Assembly (NCBI GenBank): GCA_036939755.1
Contig: JALLAZ010000913.1
Location: 1-11,304, forward strand
Length of the DNA stretch: 11,304 nucleotides
Origin: Stephanodiscus triporus
Lineage: Eukaryota; Bacillariophyta; Thalassiosirophyceae; Thalassiosirales; Thalassiosiraceae
Reading direction: 5' to 3'
Part shown: one piece after another, positions 1 to 6,755 of the stretch
Layout of the letters: every line of letters begins with the position of its first letter
Numbering within the stretch: the first letter of the stretch is position 1
The notes under the pieces: generated by a model
Seen by the model: only the letters and a program-made list of their open reading frames with translations
What the model was told of the DNA's origin: nothing
Database searches by the model: none
Translations under genes and position numbers: made by a program

Positions 1-165
1 TCTGTTAGCTGACCGTTAGTTAACTAACGCGACAATTGATAATAGAGGGGTAGTAAAAAACAAATAGAGTACGTACCTACGATCGTACTTCTTACATTAT
101 TTCATCATAATTCTTCCGGTACGATAGAGAGAGAGTAGTAGATTACTAATAATTCTTCGCCGACC
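1..165 (+). promoter_or_regulatory. 5' upstream region of the CCA-adding enzyme gene
   Basis: This AT-rich stretch precedes the ATG at 166, which has a favourable ACC context. It contains a perfect 16-nt palindrome at 14-29 (CGTTAGTTAACTAACG), the word ATAGAGTACGTA at 64-75 and TACTTCTTACAT at 86-97. The last two recur upstream of other genes in the window: TAGAGTACG at 3980-3972 and TACTTCTTACAT at 4014-4003, both on the minus strand facing the acetyltransferase, and ATAGAGTACGTA at 9291-9302. A regulatory role is inference only. No TATA box is claimed. Confidence 0.35.
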
Positions 166-1283
166 ATGAAGCGACGGCGGTCGTCGCTCCTCCGTTCCGT
201 CGCAGCATCCGCGACGACGATGCTCGTCCTCACCGCGCGCTGCTGCTCCTCCTCCTCCTCCTCGGCAATGTCGTCCCGTCATCCTCGTCCCGCCACCATC
301 ACCGTGCGAACGACTGCATGCGGCTTCCCCCCTAATAATACTACTCGCCGCACATCGTCATTATTATTATTATTCGCGCGCCCTCCCTTCCCCGGCCCGA
401 AAAAATTCGCCCCCCCGCCCTCCGCCCCGCTGCGCGCGTCGTCGCTTGCGGAGTGTCCCGGGGAAATGGCGGATCAGCGACGACGACATCGACGACGACG
501 CGATGACGACGAAGACGAAGACGACGACGACGACGAGGCATTCCTACGGCGGCAGTTTATACGACAGCAGCAACAACAACAACAACAACAACAACGACGA
601 CCTCGACCGGACGACCCCTCCTCCGCCGTGCGAATCGTGCTATCGCGGGAGGAGAGGGAACTGTTCGCCCTGCTGCGATCGGCGGCGATCGAGGCCGGAA
701 TGTCGTCGACGCTCATGCGCGTCGCGGGGGGATGGGTGCGCGATAAGATACTCGCCGCGATGATGTCGGGGGGGGAGGAGGAGGAGGAGGGCGGCGGGCG
801 CGGGGGTGGGGGGGAGGAGGAGGGATCTTCGTCGTTCGATCGTAGACATCATCGCGTTCGTCGAGACGACGACGACGATGATGATGATGCCGTCGTCGTC
901 GTCGCGTCGGACTCGTCGCGATGGACGTCGTCGTCGTCGTCGTCGTCTACGCCTACGTCGCTGGCGGGGACCGTCCCCGTCGACATCGACATAACGCTCG
1001 ACGATCGTCACGGACGCGACTTCGCGAATCGCATCAACGACTACCTATCTTCCAACGTACGCGTATTATGTCCGACGTCGTTGGGGTGCGTCGATGTCGG
1101 GATCGTGCAGGTAAATCCCGAGAAGTCGAGTCACCTCGAGACGGCGTCGATGCGACTCGGGCGGTACTGGATAGACTTCGTCGGCCTGCGCGGGGGGGAG
1201 CGCTACGCCCGCGATTCGCGCATACCGGAATCGACGCGATCGGGGAACGTCGTGGAGGACGAGAGAGAAGAGAGAGAACAAAG
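166..1283 (+). CDS. tRNA nucleotidyltransferase (CCA-adding enzyme), class II, 5' exon only
   Basis: The family adds or repairs the 3' CCA of tRNAs from CTP and ATP in cytosol, nucleus and organelles. The fold-defining GGWVRDK motif is at residues 188-194, the catalytic D-x-D (DIDI) at 273-276, and IDFV with its Asp at 337, followed by RDSRIPES at 349-356. The usual following block (ED-A-x-RRDFTIN) and the whole neck, body and tail are missing. The frame runs into a stop at 1285, but AAG|GTAAGA at 1281-1289 is a strong splice donor, so exon 1 probably ends at 1283 (phase 2). A low-complexity insert (Glu, Gly, Asp and Ser runs, residues about 198-267) splits the two nucleotidyltransferase motifs, and Q10 lies at 134-143. 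The N-terminal ~100 residues are basic, Ser/Pro-rich and may be an organelle presequence. Identity of the N-terminal domain is secure; completeness is not. Confidence 0.82.
565..594 (+). repeat. CAG/CAA microsatellite encoding Gln10
   Basis: Two CAG codons followed by eight CAA codons encode ten glutamines (residues 134-143) in the presequence-to-domain linker of the CCA-adding enzyme. CGA (Arg) codons follow directly. The tract lies outside the catalytic motifs and is probably variable in length between alleles. Confidence 0.9.
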
Positions 1284-1396
1284 GTAAGAACGGATGGAGA
1301 GAGAACACAACGCGAAATGTCATAACAATCCTCTCCCACGACGCGCGGCGATGGTTAAAAAAACACACAAACACAAAAACTCTCTCAACAACTCAC
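1284..1396. other. Junction between two truncated convergent genes
   Basis: This segment begins with GTAAGA on the plus strand (donor of the CCA-enzyme exon) and, on the minus strand, begins at 1396 with GTGAGT (donor of the Nudix exon). It therefore reads as the first bases of two introns meeting tail to tail. Translating both strands here shows none of the expected next blocks: no RRDFTIN-like block for the CCA enzyme and no NxFLA-like block for the Nudix protein. The content is a purine-rich stretch, then A-rich CACAAACAC-type sequence. An assembly misjoin or a genomic rearrangement are the leading explanations. Confidence 0.55.
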
Positions 1397-2278
1397 CCAT
1401 CCCATTCCCCTGTTGACGTCGGTCCGGAATCCCCCCCCCCCACCATCATCGTCATCATCGCGTCGTCCGCCGCCGCCACGACCACCGAGCGCGATCCAAT
1501 CCGAACACGATATCGACATTTCCTCGAGCACCTCCCGCTTGGCCGCGATCGCGACGTCCTCGTCGCGTTTCACGATGCCGCCGACCACGGCGAGGCTCGT
1601 GCGATCGCCGAGGGCGTACTTGGCCTGCTCGAGTATGATGAATTCCCTCTCCCGCCTCTCCTCCTCCTCCGAACCACCTCCTCCTCCTCCCCGCCGCAGC
1701 GACGGCGAGGAGGGATCCCCCTCCTCCATCCTCTTCTCCGTCGTCGTCATAGTCGTAGTCGTCGGACGAGCATGAGGAGGAGGAGGAATAGGCGGAGCCT
1801 CCACGAGGACGTTTACCCGATCGTGATAATCGATCCAAAGCCAATCGTCTGTCTTCGTCGTAGTCGTCGCGTCGACGTCGTCGTCGTAGTCGTCGTCGCC
1901 CCGACGACCCGGCAGCAACAATCGCACGGAATGACGGGCCACTCGCATCCACGGCGATTCCACGAGACACTCGTTCTCGATCGTCTCGAAGGGGCGAGGG
2001 ACGGACGACGACGACGAAGACGACGACGATAGATCGTACACGCGTCCGTCGTACCTCCCGAGGGATACCGCGCACCCAGAAGGCGACGACGAGGACGACG
2101 ACGACCCAGCGGCGGGACGACGACGACGTGCGGCAGCGATGACTACGACGCAAGGGAGGAGGAGCAGCAGGATCGACGCCGAAAGCACCACGGCGAGGCG
2201 ACGACGACGACGACAACGCGCGTTGTCGGTCCTCGTCGTTGTCAGCCGGAGGACGACGCGCGCGAGCGGGGGGATCAT
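1397..2278 (-). CDS. Nudix hydrolase with N-terminal signal/anchor, 5' exon only
   Basis: Nudix enzymes hydrolyse nucleoside diphosphates linked to another group X. The DWLWIDYHDRVNVLVE block (residues about 145-160), QAKYALGD-x-SLAVVGG and the Nudix box at about 234-256 resemble the ADP-ribose/nucleotide-sugar pyrophosphatase type, but the substrate is not determined. The box reads G-x5-E-x7-REVLEE-x-S-I, so the usual Gly near its end is Ser. The exon closes with RTDVNRGMGW (285-294), immediately followed by GTGAGT, a splice donor in phase 0. The C-terminal part is absent. The ATG at 2278 is preferred because only non-ATG codons lie upstream in frame. It gives a basic n-region followed by a hydrophobic segment at about 28-50 (signal peptide or anchor). 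Ser, Thr, Gly and Asp runs interrupt the domain. Confidence 0.75.
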
Positions 2279-2600
2279 ATAATTATTATTTTTTATTTTC
2301 ACACCCTTGCTAATCGTACGTACCTTATCTTGGGCGGTCGGGTCCACACCAGCATTTTGTCACTTATCGGTGTTTTAGCCCCCCTTCCGACTGAATTCAG
2401 TCGGTTTTGAAAAATAAAATGTTTCCTCGAAAAAGAAACCCATAACAAAAATAAAGATAACCATCTGAAAGAGCTTGACGAGATCTTTCGAATGGTATAT
2501 GGGTTGCCTATGTAAATTTTAACATTAACACTACCAAAACCTAAGTACAAGCTACATGGGCCAACCCCCCCCTCCCAAAAGACTGACCGACTGACTCTTT
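2279..2600. other. AT-richer intergenic region with an 18-nt palindrome
   Basis: No gene is supported here. A perfect palindrome, CCGACTGAATTCAGTCGG, occupies 2387-2404. It is preceded by GCCCCCCTTCCG (2378-2389), which recurs as a direct repeat at 2806-2817. Several TTAA tetranucleotides (the piggyBac target sequence) lie around 2518-2530. The region separates the Nudix start from a transposase-like remnant and may be part of a decayed element, but no paired terminal repeats were found. Confidence 0.4.
2387..2404. repeat. Perfect 18-nt palindrome
   Basis: CCGACTGAATTCAGTCGG equals its own reverse complement, with no spacer. It is about 110 bp upstream of the Nudix ATG at 2278 on the minus strand. 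It could be a dimeric factor-binding site or a piece of a mobile-element end; the sequence does not decide. Confidence 0.8.
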
Positions 2601-2765
2601 TCATTCCCCTCGTTCGAACTCAAGGACATGTTTTGGGAGGCAGTTCTGGCAGAGCCACTTCGATGGATCACAGGCGCAATAAGTTCTGATGCGCTTGCCA
2701 CATTTCCTTGAGCAGAAATGCTGCTGGTAGTGTTGGTTTGCATCAGAAATGAAGGCAGGATATTT
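2601..2765 (-). pseudogene. Transposase C-terminal zinc-ribbon remnant, piggyBac-like
   Basis: A minus-strand frame ending in TGA at 2603-2601 encodes KYPAF...HFCSRKCGKRIRTYCACDPS..., then WLCQNCLPKH and a short acidic tail. The pattern C-x3-C, C-x-C, C-x2-C-x3-H, with basic residues between, matches the small zinc ribbon at the C-terminus of piggyBac/IS4-type (DDE_Tnp_1_7) transposases. There is no ATG, and no catalytic DDE core upstream: the frame merges into the 3' flank of the acetyltransferase. It is therefore probably a fragment of an old insertion. The family call rests on pattern recognition alone. Confidence 0.4.
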
Positions 2766-2855
2766 CGGGCACGATCTCGTTAAGAATGACAGTGAACGCA
2801 GCGATGCCCCCCTTCCGCCACCACCGTCAAGTCCGCGCGCTCGTCACCTCCCCTA

Positions 2856-3396
2856 TCAGAGGGGACAATCGCACACGTCGTACATTTGCACGCGGCGATC
2901 CCTCCGGTGTCGTTGCCGTCGTTCCTTTTCGTCGACCCCGTCGTACTCGCCGTCGTCACTCCCGTCGTCATCGCGATCGGGGAGTACCCCCCCGCCACAT
3001 CCCCCACCGTCCTCGGCGGCCGCCGCCTCTACAATCAACGGCATCTTTTTCTCCATCGCCCTCCACTCCCTCCACTCATCCTCGACCCACGTCGTCATCT
3101 CCTCCGGGGATCGGCGCCGGCATTCCAGCTCGTGTTCGCCGAAGCACTCGGCGTAGCCGCATCTTTAGTAGCCCAATTTGCGCTCGAACAGCCGCAACGA
3201 CCGCTCGTTCGTCTCGTGGACCTTGGCGAAGAACCGAGACGCGCCCAGACGTGACGCGGCGTTGTGCATCGCGACGAGCGCGATCTCGGCGCCGAGGTCG
3301 CGTCGACAATGGGAGGCGACGGCGATCATGACGTCGATCTCGGCCTGATTCCTCACGTACAAACGATCCCGTGATGCCCCCTCCGGCACCTCGTCG

Positions 3397-3435
<39 letters not shown>

Positions 3436-3867
3436 ACGTAGTCGGACAGGAACAGGTTGACGTCCCCGATCATGGCGTGCAGCGTCCGCCCTATCAACGA
3501 CGGGTACGACCTCCGATCGTCGCGGTCGTCGCAGTCTTCGTGATCCCCCCCCGTCCTCGATCTCGAGGGGAGGGGGGGGGAAGGCGTCGTCGTCGTCGTC
3601 ATCGGAGTTGTCGTCGGAGTCGGAGTCGTTGTCGTCTTCGATATCAAGGAGATCGCGCACCAGTATCACGAAGGTGCACTTGTTCTCGTCGTCCCGCCAC
3701 TCGGACTGCATCCGTATCTCCTCGTCCATCGTGAGGGGCTCCGACGACGTCAGTTCCAACAGTCTCGTGTCCGTCATCCATCCGTGGTAGGTCGGTACGT
3801 GCTCCGGCCGGTAGGGGACGAGGATGACGTTCTCGCTTGACAGGCAAAGCTCGTAATTCGCCTTCAT
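2856..3867 (-). pseudogene. NAT9-like GNAT N-acetyltransferase, frame-broken (pseudogene or assembly errors)
   Basis: NAT9-family proteins are GNAT acetyltransferases that use acetyl-CoA. The ATG at 3867 starts the typical N-terminus (VILVPYRPEHVPTYHGWM, then ELTSSEPLTMDEE, W-R-DDENKCTFVIL). After an acidic repeat region the frame moves by 1 nt at a C8 tract (3545-3552; G8 on the coding strand). Deleting one base there joins it to HAMIGDVNLFL, AEIDVMIAVASHCRRDLGAE and RSLRLFERKLGY. A TAA (3167-3165) interrupts exactly between KLGY and RCGYAECFGEHELECRR, which continues the family's C-terminus in the same frame to TGA at 2856. The acetyl-CoA P-loop, usually R/Q-x-x-G-x-G/A, is degenerate (RRDLGAE). 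A run of Asp from a (TCG)n tract lies at about 3391-3436. Genuine decay and sequence errors are both possible. Confidence 0.7.
3391..3436. repeat. (TCG/GAC)n microsatellite
   Basis: A near-pure run of TCG triplets with two TCA interruptions encodes about 14 consecutive Asp on the minus strand within the NAT9-like gene. It lies between the GDVNLFL strand and the CoA-binding part of the domain, where it lengthens a loop. Similar TCG/CGA runs recur throughout the first 6 kb. Confidence 0.9.
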
Positions 3868-4219
3868 ATCGAATGATAGTCTCCTCTCCACTAGATACTG
3901 TGGTTTTTCCTTGGATCGCGGCGGCGATGATGGATGACGAAGTGTTGCGATTGCGGTGTGTCGTAGAATATCGTACTCTACAGTGTACTCTCTCTAGAGT
4001 GTATGTAAGAAGTAGATACCCATGAAGGACTTACCGATTCCTACATTAATGTATATTATGGTGACGTAAAGAGTGTAGATACTTGGGGAGTAGATGGGTA
4101 GAGTGTCGGATAGTTTGTCCAGTCAGCCGATTACATAGACTCCTTGAGAGAGGGGAGGAACATATCATTTCAAGACGTTTAATTCAATTGTCTGCATGAT
4201 GCCACCGAATCCTATGGTA
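3868..4219. promoter_or_regulatory. Intergenic region upstream of the NAT9-like gene
   Basis: No gene is supported. Reading toward the acetyltransferase on the minus strand, TACTTCTTACAT (4014-4003) and TAGAGTACG (3980-3972) lie about 105-150 bp upstream of its ATG. Both words also occur 70-100 bp upstream of the CCA-enzyme ATG. A TGACGT half-site, the core of diatom CO2/cAMP-responsive elements, is at 4062-4067. The rest is AT-richer and shows several GTAGAT/GTAGAG repeats. Confidence 0.35.
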
Positions 4220-4423
4220 CTACTCTTCGGTAACACTTGGCCGTCCAGGGTCAGGCACCGTTACCGGGCGGCAATATGCAGATTTTTTGATCAGTGAAAG
4301 TAGACACCAGCAACGATCACATTTGACGAATCCCGGTAGTACATCGCCATCATGTTTGCATCCCAGGTAGATCGCATTTTGCTCGTTACTGCTCAGGTAG
4401 CCGATCAATGTCACCAAGACCAT
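4220..4423 (-). CDS. Small hypothetical ORF, 67 aa, Cys-containing
   Basis: An ATG-initiated minus-strand frame encodes MVLVTLIGYLSSNEQ..., GCKHDG, KCDRCWC, SAYC and ends ...SVTEE. The cysteines are spaced C-x14-C-x2-C-x-C-x12-C, which could form a small metal-binding or disulphide unit. I do not recognise a family. It sits 60 bp downstream of the end of the plastid-targeted gene on the same strand, so it could also be 3' UTR, or the relic of a larger gene. Base composition is closer to the right half of the window, without triplet repeats. Confidence 0.25.
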   Translation of the reverse strand: MVLVTLIGYLSSNEQNAIYLGCKHDGDVLPGFVKCDRCWCLLSLIKKSAYCRPVTVPDPGRPSVTEE

Positions 4424-4482
4424 TATGATGATGAAAAAAAATGTTGTAGACTGTTACAAACCCGACCTTTTTATTCGCCGAA

Positions 4483-5328
4483 TCAACCGCATATCCGTTC
4501 CCACTCCTCTCTTCCAATACCGGGCCGGTAATCATCTCTGAAATCCTGCCAGTCGATGCCATCAATGAGCCATGCCCCGTCGCCCTCCCGCCGTTTCATC
4601 GACCATCCCAGCACCACAAGGAGGGCGTCGGACTGTTCGTCCCGCAAACGACATTCCAGCCAGGCCGACCCGTCGTAATAATCCAACGTGTCGTGCGGAA
4701 ATTCGACAGCGTAACGGCCGTCCGCATACGACGACGACCCCGAAGCGTCGTCGCGGTCGTCGTCGTCGCGATTCGCGTTCGCATCCTCCATCCCCGAACG
4801 GACCAAGATCCCGAACTGATTGCCCGGACGTTCGATGGACGCTCCCAACGCGCGATAGATCAGCCCGTCCTCAACGGCCCTCGACGCCCCCACGCTCTTC
4901 CTCAAGACCTCCCGCCAGCGCGACGTCGACGTCGCGTACAGCACCTCGTACCCGAAGTACGGCGCCGGCTCGTGAGGCCGGATCAATCCGTCGAGGACGG
5001 AGGCGACGACGTCCCTCGGATCGGCGAGGTCGCACGAGGGAGGACGTCGGGATCGCTCGGCATCGATCGCGGACGCGACCGCGTCCCGTCGGCGTCGGAA
5101 CCTCTCCAGGAATAGCTCGTCCTCGCGCGGGAGTCGTACGTCGTCGTCGTCGTCTCCGTCGTCGGCCTCCGTCGCCGATCGCCGACGTCCCGACCGAATT
5201 CCTCGTGGCGGGAGATGCGGCGACGGACGGCCGCCGTCGATCGGAGAGATGACGAACGCGGCGGCGATTATTAAGCGGGATGAAGGAGTTAGTAGGAGGA
5301 GGAGACAGCCACATAAAGCCACCATCAT
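4483..5328 (-). CDS. Predicted plastid-targeted protein of unknown function
   Basis: This is a 281-aa protein with a bipartite diatom-type presequence. A hydrophobic signal peptide (residues 2-24) ends in A-A-A|F-V with Phe25 at the predicted +1 position. It is followed by a Ser/Pro/Arg-rich, acid-free transit-like segment to about residue 53. Phe at +1 is the known requirement for import into secondary red plastids. After an acidic Asp run come a helical charged region (70-95) and a conserved-looking domain: DVVASVLDGLIRPHEP, YFGYEVL, WREVLRKSVGA, and near the C-terminus GWSMKRREGDGAWLIDGIDW. The closing W-x-x-DGI pattern is faintly reminiscent of DUF4864/NTF2-like proteins, but I do not assign it. 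The ATG at 5328 (MMVALCG) is directly followed by the hydrophobic core. It is divergent from eIF3g. Confidence 0.72.
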   Translation of the reverse strand: MMVALCGCLLLLLTPSSRLIIAAAFVISPIDGGRPSPHLPPRGIRSGRRRSATEADDGDDDDDVRLPREDELFLERFRRRRDAVASAIDAERSRRPPSCDLADPRDVVASVLDGLIRPHEPAPYFGYEVLYATSTSRWREVLRKSVGASRAVEDGLIYRALGASIERPGNQFGILVRSGMEDANANRDDDDRDDASGSSSYADGRYAVEFPHDTLDYYDGSAWLECRLRDEQSDALLVVLGWSMKRREGDGAWLIDGIDWQDFRDDYRPGIGREEWERICG

Positions 5329-5560
5329 TATATTTTTTCACATAATAATCCTCTCCGCTCTCATCTCCGCCCGGATCCTCCTGCTGACGTCACATCCACA
5401 GAAATATTAGGACGAAGGAAAAACCGACAACCACACAACCAAAATGGCGCGTTCGTTTCAGTCAGAGCCAAAACCCAAAAAAAAGACAAAAAAAAGACAG
5501 AAAAGACAAAACAGACAACGAACGCAACGCAACGCAACGCAACTCAAAGATCGGAAAATC
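5329..5560. promoter_or_regulatory. Divergent promoter and eIF3g 5' leader
   Basis: This segment separates two divergently transcribed genes. A perfect CRE palindrome, TGACGTCA, is at 5385-5392, 57 bp from the plastid-protein ATG (5328) and upstream of both candidate eIF3g starts. In diatoms, TGACGT/ACGTCA half-sites act as CO2/cAMP-responsive elements bound by bZIP factors; a role here is inference. The 3' part is A-rich (AAGACAAAA-type) and contains a short AACGC pentanucleotide repeat at about 5519-5541, consistent with a 5' UTR. Confidence 0.45.
5385..5392. promoter_or_regulatory. CRE-like palindrome TGACGTCA
   Basis: This is a perfect 8-nt palindromic bZIP/ATF-type site in a short divergent promoter. 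It could serve both the plastid-targeted gene and eIF3g. A single 8-mer match has weak statistical weight. Confidence 0.4.
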
Positions 5561-6755
5561 ATGGCTCCCTTGGCAAAACTTCGCTGGGGCGACGACGCCG
5601 ACTCCTCCGACGACGAGTCCGTCGTCCAGGAAACGACGTCTCCCGCCGCCGCCGACGCGGCCCTGCTCCCCGAGCCGGTCGCGTCCCCCCCGTCCGGCTC
5701 CGCCGGGGGAGGCGTCGCCGTGCCCCCCACCCACACCTCCCGCGTCGACTCCAAGGGCATCAAGGTCGTGACCACCTACCGCCACGATCCCGCCAATCCC
5801 AATCGCCTCATCAAGACCACCACGACCATACGCGTCTCCCACGACAAGGTCCGGGAGAGCGTCGACGTCTCGGCCAGGCGCAGGTGGAAGAAGTTCGGGC
5901 AGGCGGCGATCGACGCCGACCAGTCCAACGTCACCATCCACTCCCGCGACGACGTATACATGGAGGACCCGCACGCCGACGTCGACCTGCAGGAGGAGGA
6001 CGTCGCCAAGGCCATCAGCGGCAACCTCAACGCCTTCTGGGCGAAGCAGAACATGAGGAACCTCCAGCGCAAGTACGACGTCGACGGCGACGACGCCGGG
6101 AGGGGGGGGGGCAACGACGGCGGTGGGGGAGGGATCGCGGACGACGGATGGACGCAGGTGGGGGCGGGGGGGGGGGGGGGGGGCTGGGGAGGGGGGGGGG
6201 GGCGGGGGGGGGGGAGGGGGAGGAGGGGGGGCCGGGAACAACAAGTACGTCCCCCCCTCCGCGCGGGGCGGCGGTCCCTCCATGGGGGGCAAGTCCCTCG
6301 CGGCGCTCGCGGCCGCCGCTCCCGGCGAGGGGGGGGGGGATCGCCGCGGCGGCGGCGGGGGCGGAGGAGGTCCCGGCGGAGTCGATCGCGATCAGAACAC
6401 CATACGCGTGACGAACATCTCCGAGGACACCACCGAGGCCGACCTTCAGGAGCTATTCCAGCCGTTCGGTCGGATAAGTCGCGTGTACCTCGCGAAGGAC
6501 AAGGAGACGATGCAAAGTCGCGGATTCGCGTTCGTTTCGTTCGTTCACCGGGAGGACGCCGCGAGCGCCATGGCCAAGCTCCAGGGTCACGGGTACGACC
6601 ACCTCATACTCAAGTTGGAGTGGGCGAGGCCGAGCGCGCCGAAGGATCCGGCGAGCGGCGGGACGCAGTTCCGTAGCGGGTACGGCAAGGCGCTGGCGCA
6701 GGATACGAAGGAGAAGGTCTCGTACGCGAGCAACCTCACCACGGGCGTGAGGTGA
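5561..6755 (+). CDS. eIF3g: Eukaryotic translation initiation factor 3 subunit G (frame broken at a poly-G tract)
   Basis: eIF3g is an RNA-binding subunit of the eIF3 scanning complex. The N-terminus MAPLAKLRWGDD, KGIKVVTTYR (residues about 65-74), TTTTIRVS and RRRWKKFGQA (about 107-115) match the eIF3G domain. C-terminal parts are KYVPPSAR (nt 6243-6266) and one RRM with RNP2 IRVTNI (6402-6419) and RNP1 RGFAFVSF (6519-6542), then LILKLEWARPS and a tail ending ASNLTTGVR. The first half is in the frame of 5561 and the second half is one base off; the switch lies inside G runs at 6161-6231. The likeliest cause is a homopolymer length error. A GT-AG splice from 6158 to 6245 would also restore frame but looks unlike a normal intron. 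The usual CCHC zinc knuckle is not seen; a Gly-rich linker takes its place. An in-frame ATG at 5444 would add 39 Lys/Gln-rich residues; I prefer 5561. Confidence 0.88.
6158..6236 (+). repeat. Extreme poly-G tract inside eIF3g
   Basis: The tract contains runs of 18 G (6166-6183), 12 G (6191-6202) and 11 G (6204-6214), separated by one to seven other bases. In any frame it encodes nearly pure Gly with some Arg, Glu or Trp. It links the eIF3G domain to KYVPPSAR. It is the site of the apparent frame change and could form G-quadruplexes in DNA or mRNA. Confidence 0.9.

Noticed and set aside
640..1374. Long open frames antisense or alternate to the CCA-adding enzyme exon
   Set aside because: They are runs of Arg, Ser, Asp or Leu created by TCG/CGA repeats and show no domain motif, whereas the plus frame carries GGWVRDK and DIDI.
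1455..2216. 253-residue minus-strand frame overlapping the Nudix exon
   Set aside because: It is an out-of-frame shadow made of Ser/Arg/Val repeats; the Nudix motifs lie in the other frame.
3165..3167. Reassigned TAA codon (alternative nuclear code)
   Set aside because: TAA, TAG and TGA all end convincing frames elsewhere in the window, and only this gene has an internal stop.
2749..3331. Plus-strand frames over the 3' part of the NAT9-like gene
   Set aside because: They are Pro/Ser/Arg-rich antisense shadows; family sequence is on the minus strand.
4572..5252. 226-residue plus-strand frame opposite the plastid-targeted gene
   Set aside because: It is an Arg/Pro/Thr-rich shadow without motifs; the minus strand has a presequence and domain.
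5462..6292. 276-residue minus-strand frame opposite eIF3g
   Set aside because: It consists of poly-Pro and Gly/Val repeats, antisense to a clear eIF3G domain.
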